From assembly GCA_003024785.1 (NCBI GenBank), contig PUQB01000670.1:1-64000 (forward strand): a DNA stretch of 64,000 bases, read 5' to 3'. Source of the DNA: Selaginella tamariscina. Lineage: Eukaryota; Streptophyta; Lycopodiopsida; Selaginellales; Selaginellaceae. Within the stretch, counting starts at the first letter, position 1. Each line of letters opens with the position of its first letter. Below the pieces are notes generated by a model, which was not told where the DNA came from, made no database searches, and saw nothing but the letters and a program-made list of their open reading frames with translations. This document shows positions 45,852 to 57,420 of this stretch, piece by piece. Position numbers and translations under genes: made by a program.

Positions 45852-46314
45852 TTGCAATTCAGTTGCAAGTAAATTTGCTGCCGTACAGTGGTCTGAAAGC
45901 AAATTTGCTTTCGTATTAACGAGTAATTTATTATAAAATATTCTGTCTATATTAGATTCTTTATTATATTTTGTGAACTGGTGTATATTTTGCTGCATTA
46001 ATCTCACTTGTTTGAGTGAGATACTCGCTACTGTTTGTTCTTCTATCTGCATTTTTATATCATATACATATAGTAACACTGAATTATAATAAGCAAAAAA
46101 ACTTAATTTTAATTAAATATAATTAATTGTGAAAGATTTTTTTCTGCCGAACAAAGTCACTGGGTAAAAGCACATCTTGGGCAAATAAGAAGAAGACATA
46201 CACTCAAGACGCCATAGCCAAAGCATGTGAGCAACCACAGGGCGAAATCAAGACTCACAAATCGGATATAGAAAGAGGGCAAAAACATGGAGAAACCAGT
46301 TGGAAGGCCAAACA
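45852..46314. other. Flank left of copy D without a visible gene
   Basis: No supported coding region or RNA gene. Confidence 0.4.
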
Positions 46315-46343
46315 TGCACGTTGTAACTAAAGTGGGCATGATA
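46315..46343 (+). repeat. Left terminal inverted repeat, copy D
   Basis: TGCACGTTGTAACTAAAGTG then GGCATGATA. Pairs with 61,160-61,188 over about 27 bp with two differences; similarity fades further in. Confidence 0.88.
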
Positions 46344-46601
46344 CGTGAAAATGGGAATATAAAATAAATTACTAATTAATACTTAAGTTTTAATTATTAA
46401 TTAATCATTTAATTAATATGTAATTAAGCCTTAAATATTAATTAATTAATTAATTAATCCTTCAATAACCTTACTTAGTAAGGAATATTCCTAAAATATC
46501 TTAGAATATTCATATTATTCTAAAAATAGTTTACAATAATGAAGAAATACTATCAAACATAATTACAAATGAAATCATTTTCTTATCAACATGTTAATTT
46601 T

Positions 46602-47767
46602 TTATAAATACTTTCTTTCTATCATACAAAGAAATCTTTTCATTTTGTCTAAATCATCACTCTCCGGATTAATCAAATCATTTTGGTCAATATCTTGATG
46701 TTGTTGCCACCACTTAACACTCTCACGAATGCAATTGGGAGTTGCCATCCTTGTTAATACATAAGATGTGATAAGAGAAGGTCTGCATAAAGGCTCATCT
46801 AAAAACTGACGTTCCTTAAGAATAATATTATAAAGCGCCCGGTTGCTATCCTTCATTTTATAAAATTCAATATCACGAGAAAGAAAAGCTTCAGGAAATG
46901 TATGATACGGTGGATACTGCTCACAAAAATTTTCGAGATTCTTCTTTCTGAGGCACGTATCCAAGTAGTTCACTAGCTCATCCATGATATCGGTATCAGA
47001 ATATGGATCGAAAGTGATTGGATGAATACAAGCAATGTTTTGGTTGAGCATAGCCTTCTGAGGAGAGTCGTCTACTACTAAGATATGTGCATTCTTCGTT
47101 ATCCTTAAGCGACTGATCTCCCCATGAGTCCCAATTATTCTTTCATTCTTGAAGAAGTATGGCTTGCTTTCCTTTCTTATATTGTGAAATTCGAGAGGTT
47201 TATGACACATTCGCTGGTCAAAAATCCAATCTTTACGAATCACCTCTTCTGCAACACTACAATGTTTCTTAAGTAAATTCAACAGCGGTGTTAAGTTATG
47301 AATCTGCATGCATGACCAAATCCCCACAAGCGCACCCATCTCCTTAAGCTTTTGAAAGAGACGATCCAACCCTGGACGAAAAATAATATCATATCGAAAT
47401 TTACCATGACAAGGAATGAAATCTCCTTGTTTGATTTCTTTTTTCTATCCTCGGGCCTTTGTCGATGAAGCAGAACACCATTGACATCCAACAACACAAT
47501 ATGGCCATGAGTAACATGAGATAGCGTTGCCTCTTGAATACTTTGCAAATCACTTGTTTGCTCCCTTTCACATTTATCCGTTGCCACTATCTCGTTGCCT
47601 ATCCCTTCATCATTTAATTGTACATCATCCTTACAAGATTCAGATATTGCATGCGCTGAAGAAATTGATTTCGGAATTGAAGCCAATAAAAATGATGATG
47701 AAGTGGCCCCCATGGTAACGATGTTTTGAGCTGCATTATTATCCATTTCCTGCATGAACTCTGTCAT
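46602..47767 (-). pseudogene. Gene Y copy D: FCP1/NIF-like HAD phosphatase cargo (one frameshift)
   Basis: Start chosen at ATG 47,767 (MTEFMQEMDNN). A one-base deletion near 47,440 (after LLHRQRPEDRKK) splits it. The N-terminal part holds LLDVNGVLL; the C-terminal part runs open from DRLFQKLKEMGALVGIWSCM through VVDDSPQKAMLNQ to the stop at 46,602. The roughly 130-residue tail beyond the phosphatase domain (PEAFLSRDIEF, SLITSYVLTRMATPN, WWQQHQDIDQNDLINPESDD) is intact here and has no match I know. FCP1-like enzymes dephosphorylate Ser/Thr on RNA polymerase II CTD or transcription factors. The gene is present in all four copies, so it is stable cargo. Confidence 0.8.
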
Positions 47768-48039
47768 TCTGACATGTGGCACAAGAAATTGTCGCCAAAC
47801 CCCTCTCTTACCTCATGGCAATGCTGAAAATCCATGTTCTCAATTATTTCATTACATCTGCAAAATGATAATTAGCTGACCTTAAAATTATCAAGGTATA
47901 TTATTTACCTTGTTAATGTGTGACCCATGTTTGAACTAAAAGCTTCATTAATCCTTGAGAATTTATTTTCTGTACAAATATAAAAGAAATATACAAAAAT
48001 GCCTTATGTTACACTCATTTACAACTATTCATCACTCTA

Positions 48040-51000
48040 TCAATTCATTATCAATTCTTCTTCGCTATTACCTTCTGAGTGAGGCGAAGAAGGTCTAAGC
48101 CGCTTGTGAGATGGTTCAAGATCTTCTGCATCTTCTATTGATGTTTCCATGGGTCCTGGAGTGTGCGAATGTTCTGTACTCCTCGAGATAACTTCCGGTC
48201 TAATATCTGATTGAAGTTCGTTCTCAGACTCCGAGATTGAACCAGATTCACCTTCAGAGCTATCGCACTTATCTGGAGGGAACTTTCTCAAATACGCCTT
48301 TATGGAATCGTTGGGGTACTCAGTTGAGACCCAATCTATCCACTTGTTCAGGTCCTCAACCATGGTCTTATCCTTTTCAACGGCAAACACACATGTATGC
48401 CGAAGGTAACACTCCTTCAAGACGGACCCCCTAGTGCAGTAGTCAAAAACCCACGCATCACTGTGAGGACCCCTGATCAAGTTGACGATGCTCCGTGCCG
48501 CTTGACTTGTAATGTTTGGATAACGTACATTGCCGAATACGTCACTCATACCTATCGGTGTATCGGATGGAGGTTCAGGGCCGTTGGAGTGCAAACAGAT
48601 GCCTGGCCAGTCATTTGGAAGCTTGAAATTGTTTGGCGCATTCCTAACAACCAAGTGAACAACGGTATCAATGCACTTGGGATTAGCATCGTTCATATAA
48701 AATCCTGTCCAACGATGTCTATTCTTCTTGGCGAAGGCGAAGGCGAAGGCAAAAGTATCGGTGACATGAGCAAGAATCAAGAAATAAATACCTGAAAAAG
48801 TAGGTATCAGTGAAGAGCGCAAGCATGAATTCAATAATAAATACCTTCTATGTATATGCTTGCACGGCTAAGTTTCTCCACCAGATCCTCTAGTGCCCTA
48901 TCTGTCGAAAGATTTTTTGACACCCGCCGATCCATCACGAACAATTGAAACGGTTTCCTACAAGCAGTGATGTTACCCCATAAAGTCTCCGAATCTAACA
49001 ACAAACATCTGTAGGGCTTGTCGTGATTCGTAGCATCCTCCTTTATAAGGTTCAATTCGGTTCTCCGCTGCTGAAGGACTGCCATAAGAGAAGGCGTCAT
49101 CCCAATGTTCTCCTTTTTGGCGTTGGCGTGCAATAGATTCTTGCCAGATCTTCCGATTGGTTCACCCATTCGACAAGCATATCATCGTTCGTCACATGCA
49201 AATATTTGCTGACCTCTTCATATGTTGAAGTCGAGGTCCAACCCAGTTTGTGGCAGTGTATTCCCAACCACTCCTTGAAATGCCTGACCGTCTTCAACTC
49301 CATTGCCTTGAGATGAAAAGGAGAGGTTGGGCTGCTGTTATTAATTTGTAGTTTGCCATCGATCACCAAATCAGCCAAGACTTCCATCTCCTCCATCGTT
49401 GTTCCATTTAAAGGCTTCAACCATGTGAGCTTGAAATCGTTGTCTACATCCTTTGTAGATTGAACAGACTTAGCCTTCGGCGTCTTACTGGGTTTCTTTG
49501 CAGACTTTTCTGAGGGCTCCCCTTCACTTGTCTGCTTCTTCTTCAGTGTTCCTTTTGAAAAGGATTCCATAATCCCCAACCATTTGGCAAAGATCCTATC
49601 TTCGGGGCAAGAAATCAACATCATCAGAAAGGATGTTTCCTTCCCGCCCACCTGGGCAAAATCAACTGCTGCAATTTCTTCAACTCTCTGAGGAAAAAGA
49701 CAGATTAATATACCGGCGAGATAAATCCCGCCCAAACAATTTGCTTACCCGGTATTCCGCAGATTGTGTATTCCCTGCGGTAGCTCTTTGTGGTCGCTGA
49801 AGAGATTCCCACACGGCTCGCGTGTGTTTAAACTTCTCCCATATTTTGCTGTTGTAGTGGTTGGTGTCGGCAGCGTCCCATTCCGCCGATAACTTATGGT
49901 ACTGCTCGATTGTGAGATTCGGCTTAGCTAAAAACGCCGATCTTTTTGTCAGCTTCTCACGGGTATGCTCGGAAAGTTTTGTTGCCATCGTTCCTTTGTT
50001 GTGTTCTCGAGAAGTCGTTGGGCTGCCGTTATTGTGTGCTGGCCACTAATGATGTAGTACTTGATAGATTTTTTATTCTCCGTCTGAATCTTCATGAGTT
50101 GTTCTGGTGTTGTGATCCAGACTTTGTCAGCGCCCTTCCTTCTTTCATAGTATGGACACAAAACAGCATTATGTGGAACGGTATAAGAATTGTCGTCCTT
50201 CATCTTCTCCATGAGCTCAGCTACACGTTCCTGGTTGAGTGGCCTGTAATTGAAGTTTGGGTTGACGCTGCAATATTTAACCCTACAAGGATAAATCTTA
50301 TCATCCAACATCATTTCCTTGTGACTTATTGCAGCATGAGATGCCACAGGTGCAGCTGACAAAACGATTGATGATTTTCTTTTGCGATCCGAATCAACAT
50401 GTGTGATCCCCGACTGCAGCTGTTCTAGTGTTCTCGGCACACTCTTCCAGCTCCCAAAGCTTCCTAAGCAAATTGAACGTGATCTGTAGAGAACCTGAGA
50501 CCGAGCCACCCTCTCAATCTCCTTATGATGTCGCTGTGTTCTTCTTCAATGTGAAGAGGGAAGATTGCTCCACTTGCTGATTTTCTGTATTGTGAAGCAA
50601 TATCTCCTGACAATACACCTACTCGATGAGTCTGAAGATTTCGAAGTAGACATCCAGATGGATCCCCTCCATAGATGGGCTTTCGTTGAGTTGAAGAAGA
50701 ACTCCAAGGTCAACATCATTAGTGAACACGTGAACGTCATTATCCACAAGTCGACAAAACCACCCGAATTAATGTTGTAACTGACGACCTCTGGATCCGA
50801 GAACGTGACATTGGATGGAACAAGGCATATGTGTCGAATCGTCCAATCTGGGTTCGCAGCCTGCTTTCGGGTGCTTGACTAGCGAATCTACTTTCCATTG
50901 TTTTGCTTGTCCATGAGATGTGACAGAGGTTAATTTGACAGCAGCCATGGTTGCTCCAATGCGCTTCCCATTTATCTTAAAATATGGCCAAGTTGATTCC

Positions 51001-51183
51001 AGAATCCCCCTGCCCATCTCTTCTCCTGCTCTTGTCTTTAATGTCACCTCAATTCCACATCTGAATACAAAAATGATTAGTTCAAGTATCCGAGTATAAC
51101 AGATTTTATTTTAATTCTTACCCAGAATTTGACGACGACTCCATACTAATGACTCGATCTCCTTGTTTGATCAAATCGTCCTT
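48040..51183 (-). pseudogene. Gene Z copy D: N-terminal module, ParB-like domain, methyltransferase-like C-terminus (frameshifted)
   Basis: Exon KDDLIKQGDRVISMESSSN (51,183-51,122) with GT-AG intron, then EVTLKTRAGEEMGRGILEST; an acidic middle domain; a ParB/Srx-like domain (NFNYRPLNQERVAELMEKMK ... KYYIISGQHTITAAQRLLE, 50,270-50,030), with GQHT in place of the usual GxRR/GQHR; a linker; LTWLKPLNGTTMEEMEVLAD; PYRCLLLDSETLWG; an intron at about 48,794-48,841; and a C-terminal part with GPHSDAWVFDYCTRGSVLKE / CVFAVEKDKTM, resembling the SAM-binding motif of N6-adenine methyltransferases (lD.F.GSG...E.D). No clear DPPW/NPPY catalytic motif is seen, so methylation is uncertain. The acidic tail ends EEELIMN at 48,040. 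Frameshifts near 50,850, 50,520, 49,985 and 49,150 disrupt it. ParB assignment is fairly strong, methyltransferase weaker. Confidence 0.65.
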
Positions 51184-51481
51184 CTGCAAAATAATACACT
51201 ATAAATAAAATATATAAAAACGCACACACACTTGTATAAACCCGAATATACAAAAATAATACACAGAGAGAAGTAGACGTAATTAACTGTCCGAAGCTCA
51301 CATTTGTGTTAGTGCAAAAGAAAGATAACATTTCGTTTTAGAACCACCACAAATGTGAGCTCTGGACAGTTTTACATAGATTCCTAGCTTTTACTCGAAA
51401 TATTAATAAGATGATAAAAGTAAATAAAATGAGATATGCAACTTATATATACTAATACACATATATATTCACATGGAAGGT
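51184..51481. promoter_or_regulatory. Leader of gene Z (copy D)
   Basis: AT-rich region between gene Z and array D1, with the inverted blocks GTCCGAAGCTCACATTTGTG and CACAAATGTGAGCTCTGGAC (51,289-51,367), which pair except for two bases and could form a stem of about 20 bp with a 40-nt loop. Conserved in A and B. Confidence 0.45.
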
Positions 51482-53000
51482 GCGGCGGGATTAATCTCGC
51501 CACCCCTTCAATGCCTCCTGAAAGAGTGGGCGGGATTAATCTCGCCACCTTTCTGGAGGCCTTGAACGGGAGTGCGGAATTAATCTTGCCACCCTTCTCG
51601 GTCTCAGAGAGAACTGGGCAGGATTTATTTCTCACACCCCTTCAGTGACTCCAGAAAGGGGCGGGATTAATCTCGCCCACCATGTAAGGGATGGTTAAAT
51701 GAATTTCCCCACCCTTCCCATTCTCTCCATTGGTATGTTGTAAACCTTCTACGTCTCAGACAGAAACGTTTGGGATTGGTCCGACTCACCAATGGAGAAA
51801 AAAGGAAGGGTGGCGGGATTCATTCCTCCAACAGGCATTGAAGACTCGGCGGGATTAATCCCGCCGCCCAGGGCCTTCACTCGGTCCCTATGCGGCGGGA
51901 TTAATCCCGCCGGACGCCAATTCCCTGCGCGGAATCGGGCGGGATTAATCCCGCCGCCTAGGCACTTCAGCAGGCCAATGGCGGCGGGATAAATCCCGCC
52001 CGATTCCGCGCAGGGAATTGGCGTCCGGCGGGATTAATCCCGCCTCCCAGGCCCTTCACTCGGGCCTTAGTCGGCGGGATTAATCCCGCCGAACGCCAAT
52101 GCCCTGTGCGAAATCTTGCGGGATTAATCCCGCCGCCTAGGCCCTTCAGGCAGGCCAATGGCGGCGGGATAAATCCCGCCCGATTCCGCGCAGGGCATGC
52201 GTACGCGGCGGGATTAATCCCGCCCACCATGTAAGGGATGGTGAAATTAATCCCACCACCCTTCTCAGTTCCCTCCATTGGTATTTTGTAAACCTTCTCC
52301 GTCTCAGACAGAGTTAGTCGGGATTGATTCAACATACCAATGGAAAAAAAGAAGGTGGCGGGATTAATCCCGCCACCGGGCAATGAAGGTTCGGAGAGAC
52401 TAATCCCGCCGCCCTCTCGTAAATCATGCGCTCACACATATATATTGGCTGCGGCATTTTGAACAGGGATGGGTGGGGGCGGGATTAATCCCGCCGCTTA
52501 TATCCTGCGGAAGTGCCTGAGCGGCGGGATTAATCCCGCCGCCCTCCGCGAAGGGCATGAGCGTGGGGGGATTAATCCCGCCGTTCATGTCCTGCGTGAA
52601 TTCCCTGGCGGCGGGATTAATCCCGCCGCCTTACGCAGGACATGTCATGCAGGCTCTTCGGTTAGCCTTCCGTGCAGGATCTTTCATGCAGGCTCTTCGG
52701 TTAGCCTCATGAGCGGCGGGATTAATCCCGCCGCCCATCCCCTGTAAATGCCCTGCGCGGAATCCGCGGGATTAATCCCGCCCATTAGGGCCTTCACACA
52801 GGCCATTGCCGGCGAGATAAATCCCGCCGCATTCCGCGCAGGGCATGGGTGAGCGGCGGGATTAATCCCGCCGCCGAGGCCCCTCACGCAGGCCATGGGC
52901 GGCGGGATTAATCCCGCCGCTCTTCGGTTTGTCCTAGAGCGGCGGGATTAATCCCGCCGCCATGGCCAACCTATAGCGGCGGGATTAATCCCGCCGCTCG
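51482..53000. repeat. Palindrome array D1 (long)
   Basis: About 1.5 kb of GGCGGGATTAATCCCGCC units with 20-40-bp spacers. Cores become more perfect toward the right; the last units (52,850-53,000) extend to GCGGCGGGATTAATCCCGCC plus GC. Spacers occur in both orientations: the spacer starting GGACGCCAATTCCCTGCGCG at about 51,911 reappears reverse-complemented at about 52,003-52,030. Frames across it read GGINPA and AGLIPP by symmetry and are not genes. Confidence 0.93.
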
Positions 53001-53080
53001 AGGGGCTTAGCGTGTGTGCGAGAGATAAAATTAATAAATAAAAAAATTATACAGATAAAAACACACACATATATATATGT

Positions 53081-53154
<74 letters not shown>

Positions 53155-53866
53155 TGTATGTAGTATGTATAGGAGTGTACGTGTGTGTGCAAGAGATAGA
53201 TAAATAAATAAAATTATACAGTACTGGTACACATAATATATGTGTGTACATAGGTATATATATGTGTGTATATGTATATCGTGTGTATGCGTGTGAGCGA
53301 AACAAATAAAATCATACAGATAAACAAACACACACACACACATATATATACACAGGAGTGTGCATGTGTGTGATAAAAATAAAAATTATACAGATAAACA
53401 CACACATATATATGTGTGTATATAGATATAGAGAGTCTGTGAATATATAAGCATATATATAAACTAGTGTTGTATACTATTTGTTAATATGCATTGATAT
53501 ATATATATATGTAAAGCAGTGTGCGTGTGTGTGGGAGAGATAGATCAAAAAAAAAATTATATAGATACTGGTACACATAATATATGTATGTATATATGTA
53601 TATAGGTATATATATATGTATATGTATATTGTGTGTATGCGTGTGTGAGCGAAACAAATAAAATCATACAGATAAACAAACACACACACACACATATATA
53701 TATACACAGGAGTGTGCGTGTGTGTGCGAGAGATAAAACTAATAAATAAATAAAATTATACAGATAAACACACACATATATATATGTGTGTATATATATA
53801 ACCCATATGAATATATAAGCATATATATAAACTAGTGTTGTATACTATTTGTTAATATGCATTGAT

Positions 53867-53920
<54 letters not shown>

Positions 53921-54182
53921 GCAGTGTGCGTGTGTGTGGGAGAGATAGATCAATAAAAAAAATTTATAGATACTGGTACACATAATATATGTATGTATAT
54001 GTATATAGGTATATATATATATGTGTATATGTATATCGTGTGTATGCGTGTGTGAGCGAAACAAATAAAATCATACAGATAAACAAACACACACCCACAC
54101 ACACATATACATACACAGGAGTGTGCGTGTGTGTGCGAGAGATAAAACTAATAAATAAATTTATACGCACACTCCTATACAT

Positions 54183-54223
<41 letters not shown>

Positions 54224-54265
54224 GATCTCACCTGTGTGCACAGCCCCGCCGGATTTCACAGCCGC
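53001..54265. repeat. Composite microsatellite block (copy D)
   Basis: (TA)n near 53,083-53,140, (GT)n near 53,880-53,918, and three or more long direct repeats of about 350 bp sharing links such as AAATAAAATCATACAGATAA and GAGTGTGCGTGTGTG. Ends near a short GCCGCCGCC tract, as in copy B. Confidence 0.88.
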
Positions 54266-55260
54266 CGCCTCTTGAAACCCTAAGAATATACCTAAACCCT
54301 AAAGGAATTAAATATATATATTAACCCTAATAGAATATTCCTTCTGAGAATATACTTAAACCCTAAAAAGAATAAAATATAGATTCGCCCTAAACGAATA
54401 TTCTTTCATTATATTATTAGCGCGTGCGTGTGCGTGGGTGTATCACATACACCCCAAAAATATAAATCATGCAGGGATTTAACATGTGTGTGTCCATGAG
54501 AGTGTTAAAGTTTCATGTGTATCAATACATACATACACATTGCATATATTAATACACATAATATATACATACACACGTGTATACACACAGACATACATAC
54601 ATATTACATGGGTTTAGGGTTTAGGGTTTAGGGTTTTGGATTTAGGATGGATCATGCATGGTGTGTATGTATGAGAGAAAGAGAGAGTGTTGAAAAATTA
54701 TTTTTGTACACATTGCATATATTAGTACACATATATACTTACACATATTATACACAGATATACATACATAGTATATGAGAGAAGAGAGACAGTACATATT
54801 ATGGATCATGCATGGTGTGTATTATACACACAGACATACATACATATTAGTACATAATATTAGAGACCGAGTACATATTATAGATCATGCATGGTGTGTA
54901 TGTTTGAGAGAAGAGACACAGTACATATTAACATGGATCATGCATGGTGTGTATGTATGAGAGAAGACAGAAAGTACACATATATACATACAGAGTACAC
55001 ATATATACATACACACGTGTATACACACAGACATACATACATATTACATGAGTAAATTCATTGTGTTACATATTAGGGTTTAGGGTTTAGGGTTTAGGAT
55101 GGATCATGCATGGTGTGAAGAGAGAGTGTTGAAAAATTATTTTTGTACACACATGTATACACAGGGTTTAGGGTTTAGGGTTTAGGGTTTGCTCCCAACA
55201 AGCTTAATATAAATATTACACATGTAAATTCAATGTGTTACATACACACAGATTGAGTAC
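54266..55260. repeat. CATGCATG-type repeats with perfect TTTAGGG runs (copy D)
   Basis: The unit GGATCATGCATGGTGTGTAT plus GTATGAGAGAAGAG recurs at about 54,648, 54,803, 54,884, 54,935 and 55,100. Three short runs of the plant telomere repeat TTTAGGG (three to four units each) lie at about 54,610-54,635, 55,073-55,098 and 55,163-55,190, all on the same strand. Confidence 0.85.
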
Positions 55261-56777
55261 ATATATCATACATGCGTTGAACATGATGTTTTCAATAAAG
55301 AAGCAACATATTTCTTCAGTTTGGTTTAGGGTTGTGCATGTGTGTGCATATGTGTTTTTGTAAGTTCTTGTAATGCGTGTGTAAATTTATGATTGTGTTT
55401 ATATATGTGTGCAAAACAAACATCGAATAATTAAGAAAATAATATTAATAAACACACTATGAACATATTTTAAATTATACATAATAATATATGATTTTAT
55501 TAATATATAGCCATATATAGTTTTAATAATATATATTAATTTAATATTGATAAAAAGGTTTAACATTGAAATATTCTTGAAATAATAAGAAATTAATTGA
55601 GAAAATCCCATTAATATATACAAATGTAAATTAAGTACTCAAATAATTAACTAAATTAATTATCATAATCATGTTTAATATTGGAATATTCTTGGAATAA
55701 TAAGAAAATAATAAAGAATATCCCATTAATATAAAGAAGATTAATTACTCAAGTAATTAAGGAAATGATATTAATATACACACTATGAACATATTTAAAT
55801 TATACATAATATACATATTTTATCTATATATAGTCATATATAGTTTTAAAATATATTAATTTAATATTGATAATAAGGTTTAACACATGAATATTCTTGA
55901 AATAATAACAAATTAATTGAGAAAATCCCATTAATATATACAAATGTAGAATAATTACTGCAATAATTAAGAACAAGACTAATTTAATTATGATAATCAG
56001 GTTTAATATTAGAATATTCTTCAAATATTAATAAAATAATAAAGAATATCCCATTGATACTAGGAAATGAAAACTAAATACTCGAGTAATTAAGAAAATA
56101 ATAATAATAAACAGACTATGAATATATTTTAAATGATACATAATAATATATCAATTTATTTATTGTATAAGTATATATTTATATATATATATAATATAAA
56201 TATACTTGAATACTAAGAATGTAGAATATAGTCTAAAATTTCGTAATATTAAACAGCTTGAATCACTTGAATAACATTAAATGCAATTTTAAAATACTCA
56301 TTGGAACTGGAGAGTATATATGTCAGAGTGTCGGATATTTGTGTCAACTCATCTTAAATTTTATTTTCTGTTCTTTTTAAAAAATTTGAATTTCTGACAT
56401 ATGTATTGTCGGTCTGACATGTAAATTTGAAAATGCATTTAATTTCCCACTCAAATTCAGATCTGGTTCTTTCTCCGGCAAGGGTTTCTTCATTTCTGTA
56501 TTTTTCACTCTTTAGATCTTCTTTTTTCTTCATAGTGATCATCTCAGGAGCGAGATTAAATTGGGTGCTATTCTTTATAGGAAAGCACGGCGCCTTCAGT
56601 GCTGTTTACAAGTAAGTATTATAAACAAATTTAAAAATACTTATAAAGATTCACTCTCTTACATTCTCTCTTAAAATTACAATTTAGGGTTTAGGAATGC
56701 ATTAGGATTATAATATATTCCGTTAGGGATTTATCCCGTTTAAATATCCTTTTAACTTAATATTCTAGGTTAACCGG
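55261..56777. other. AT-rich spacer and putative leader before array D2
   Basis: Diverged direct repeats about 350-400 bp long (phrases TAATTTAATATTGATAA and GAGAAAATCCCATTAATATA occur at about 55,535 and 55,855). From about 56,310 composition becomes mixed and contains TTCTCCGGCAAGGGTTTCTT and a splice-donor-like CAAGTAAGTATT at about 56,608. This could be a 5' UTR exon of gene X (inference). Confidence 0.5.
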
Positions 56778-57420
56778 GGCGGCGGGATTAATCCGGCCAT
56801 TTCTTTTTCGCCTCTTCGAAGAGGTGGCGGGATTAATCCCGCCACCATCTCTCGGGCAATGCTTCTCCGCCACTGAAAAAGAGTGGCGGGATTAATCCCG
56901 CCGATAACCTTCTCAACTGATGAAGAGTTACCAGAATTTATTAGAAAGAGTTGTCGGCGGGATTAATCCCGCCAACCATTTTAGGAGGCAGGGAAGGGGT
57001 GGCGGGATTAATCTCGCCACCACATCCCTGTTTTAAGGATTTGGGGACAGGATTTATCCCGAGATCTCTTTGAAATCATAGTTTTGGAGAGAGTTATGTG
57101 CGGGTTTAATCCCGCCACCCATTCCCCGTCGTAAGAATTGTGGGCGGGATTAATCCCGCCGACTCCCTCCGACAAGGAAGAGCCGGCGGGATTAATCCCG
57201 CCGATCTCCTCGTCGGAGAGAGTCGGCGGGATTAATCCCGCCGGACTCCCCCGAGGAGGAAGAGGCGGCGGGATTAATCCCGCCGGCTCTTCCTTGTCGG
57301 AGGGAGTCCAAGGCGGGATTAATCCCGCCGACTCTCTCCGAAGGGGTTGAGTCGGCGGCGGGATTAATCCGCCGACCGTTCCTCGTCGGAGGGATTCGTG
57401 GGCGGGATTAATCCCGCCCA
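56778..57420. repeat. Palindrome array D2
   Basis: I count about 13 units, nine with a perfect 18-bp core. Arm extensions vary but stay symmetric (GGTGGCGGG/CCCGCCACC, GTCGGCGGG/CCCGCCGAC). The spacer GACTCCCTCCGACAAGGAAG near 57,160 recurs in reverse complement near 57,285. Array C of copy C derives from this end. Confidence 0.93.

Noticed and set aside
45594..46079. 161-codon minus-strand frame upstream of W2
   Set aside because: It runs through the 79-nt hairpin and AT-rich DNA and has no counterpart upstream of W1 beyond shared non-coding phrases.
51482..53000. CRISPR-like array (short palindromic repeats with spacers)
   Set aside because: Repeats are only 18 bp and fully palindromic, spacers vary in length, recur and appear inverted, there are no cas genes, and the surroundings are clearly plant transposon DNA.
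54605..55195. A chromosome end marked by TTTAGGG repeats
   Set aside because: Runs are only three to four units, separated by unique DNA, and sit inside a transposon with sequence on both sides.
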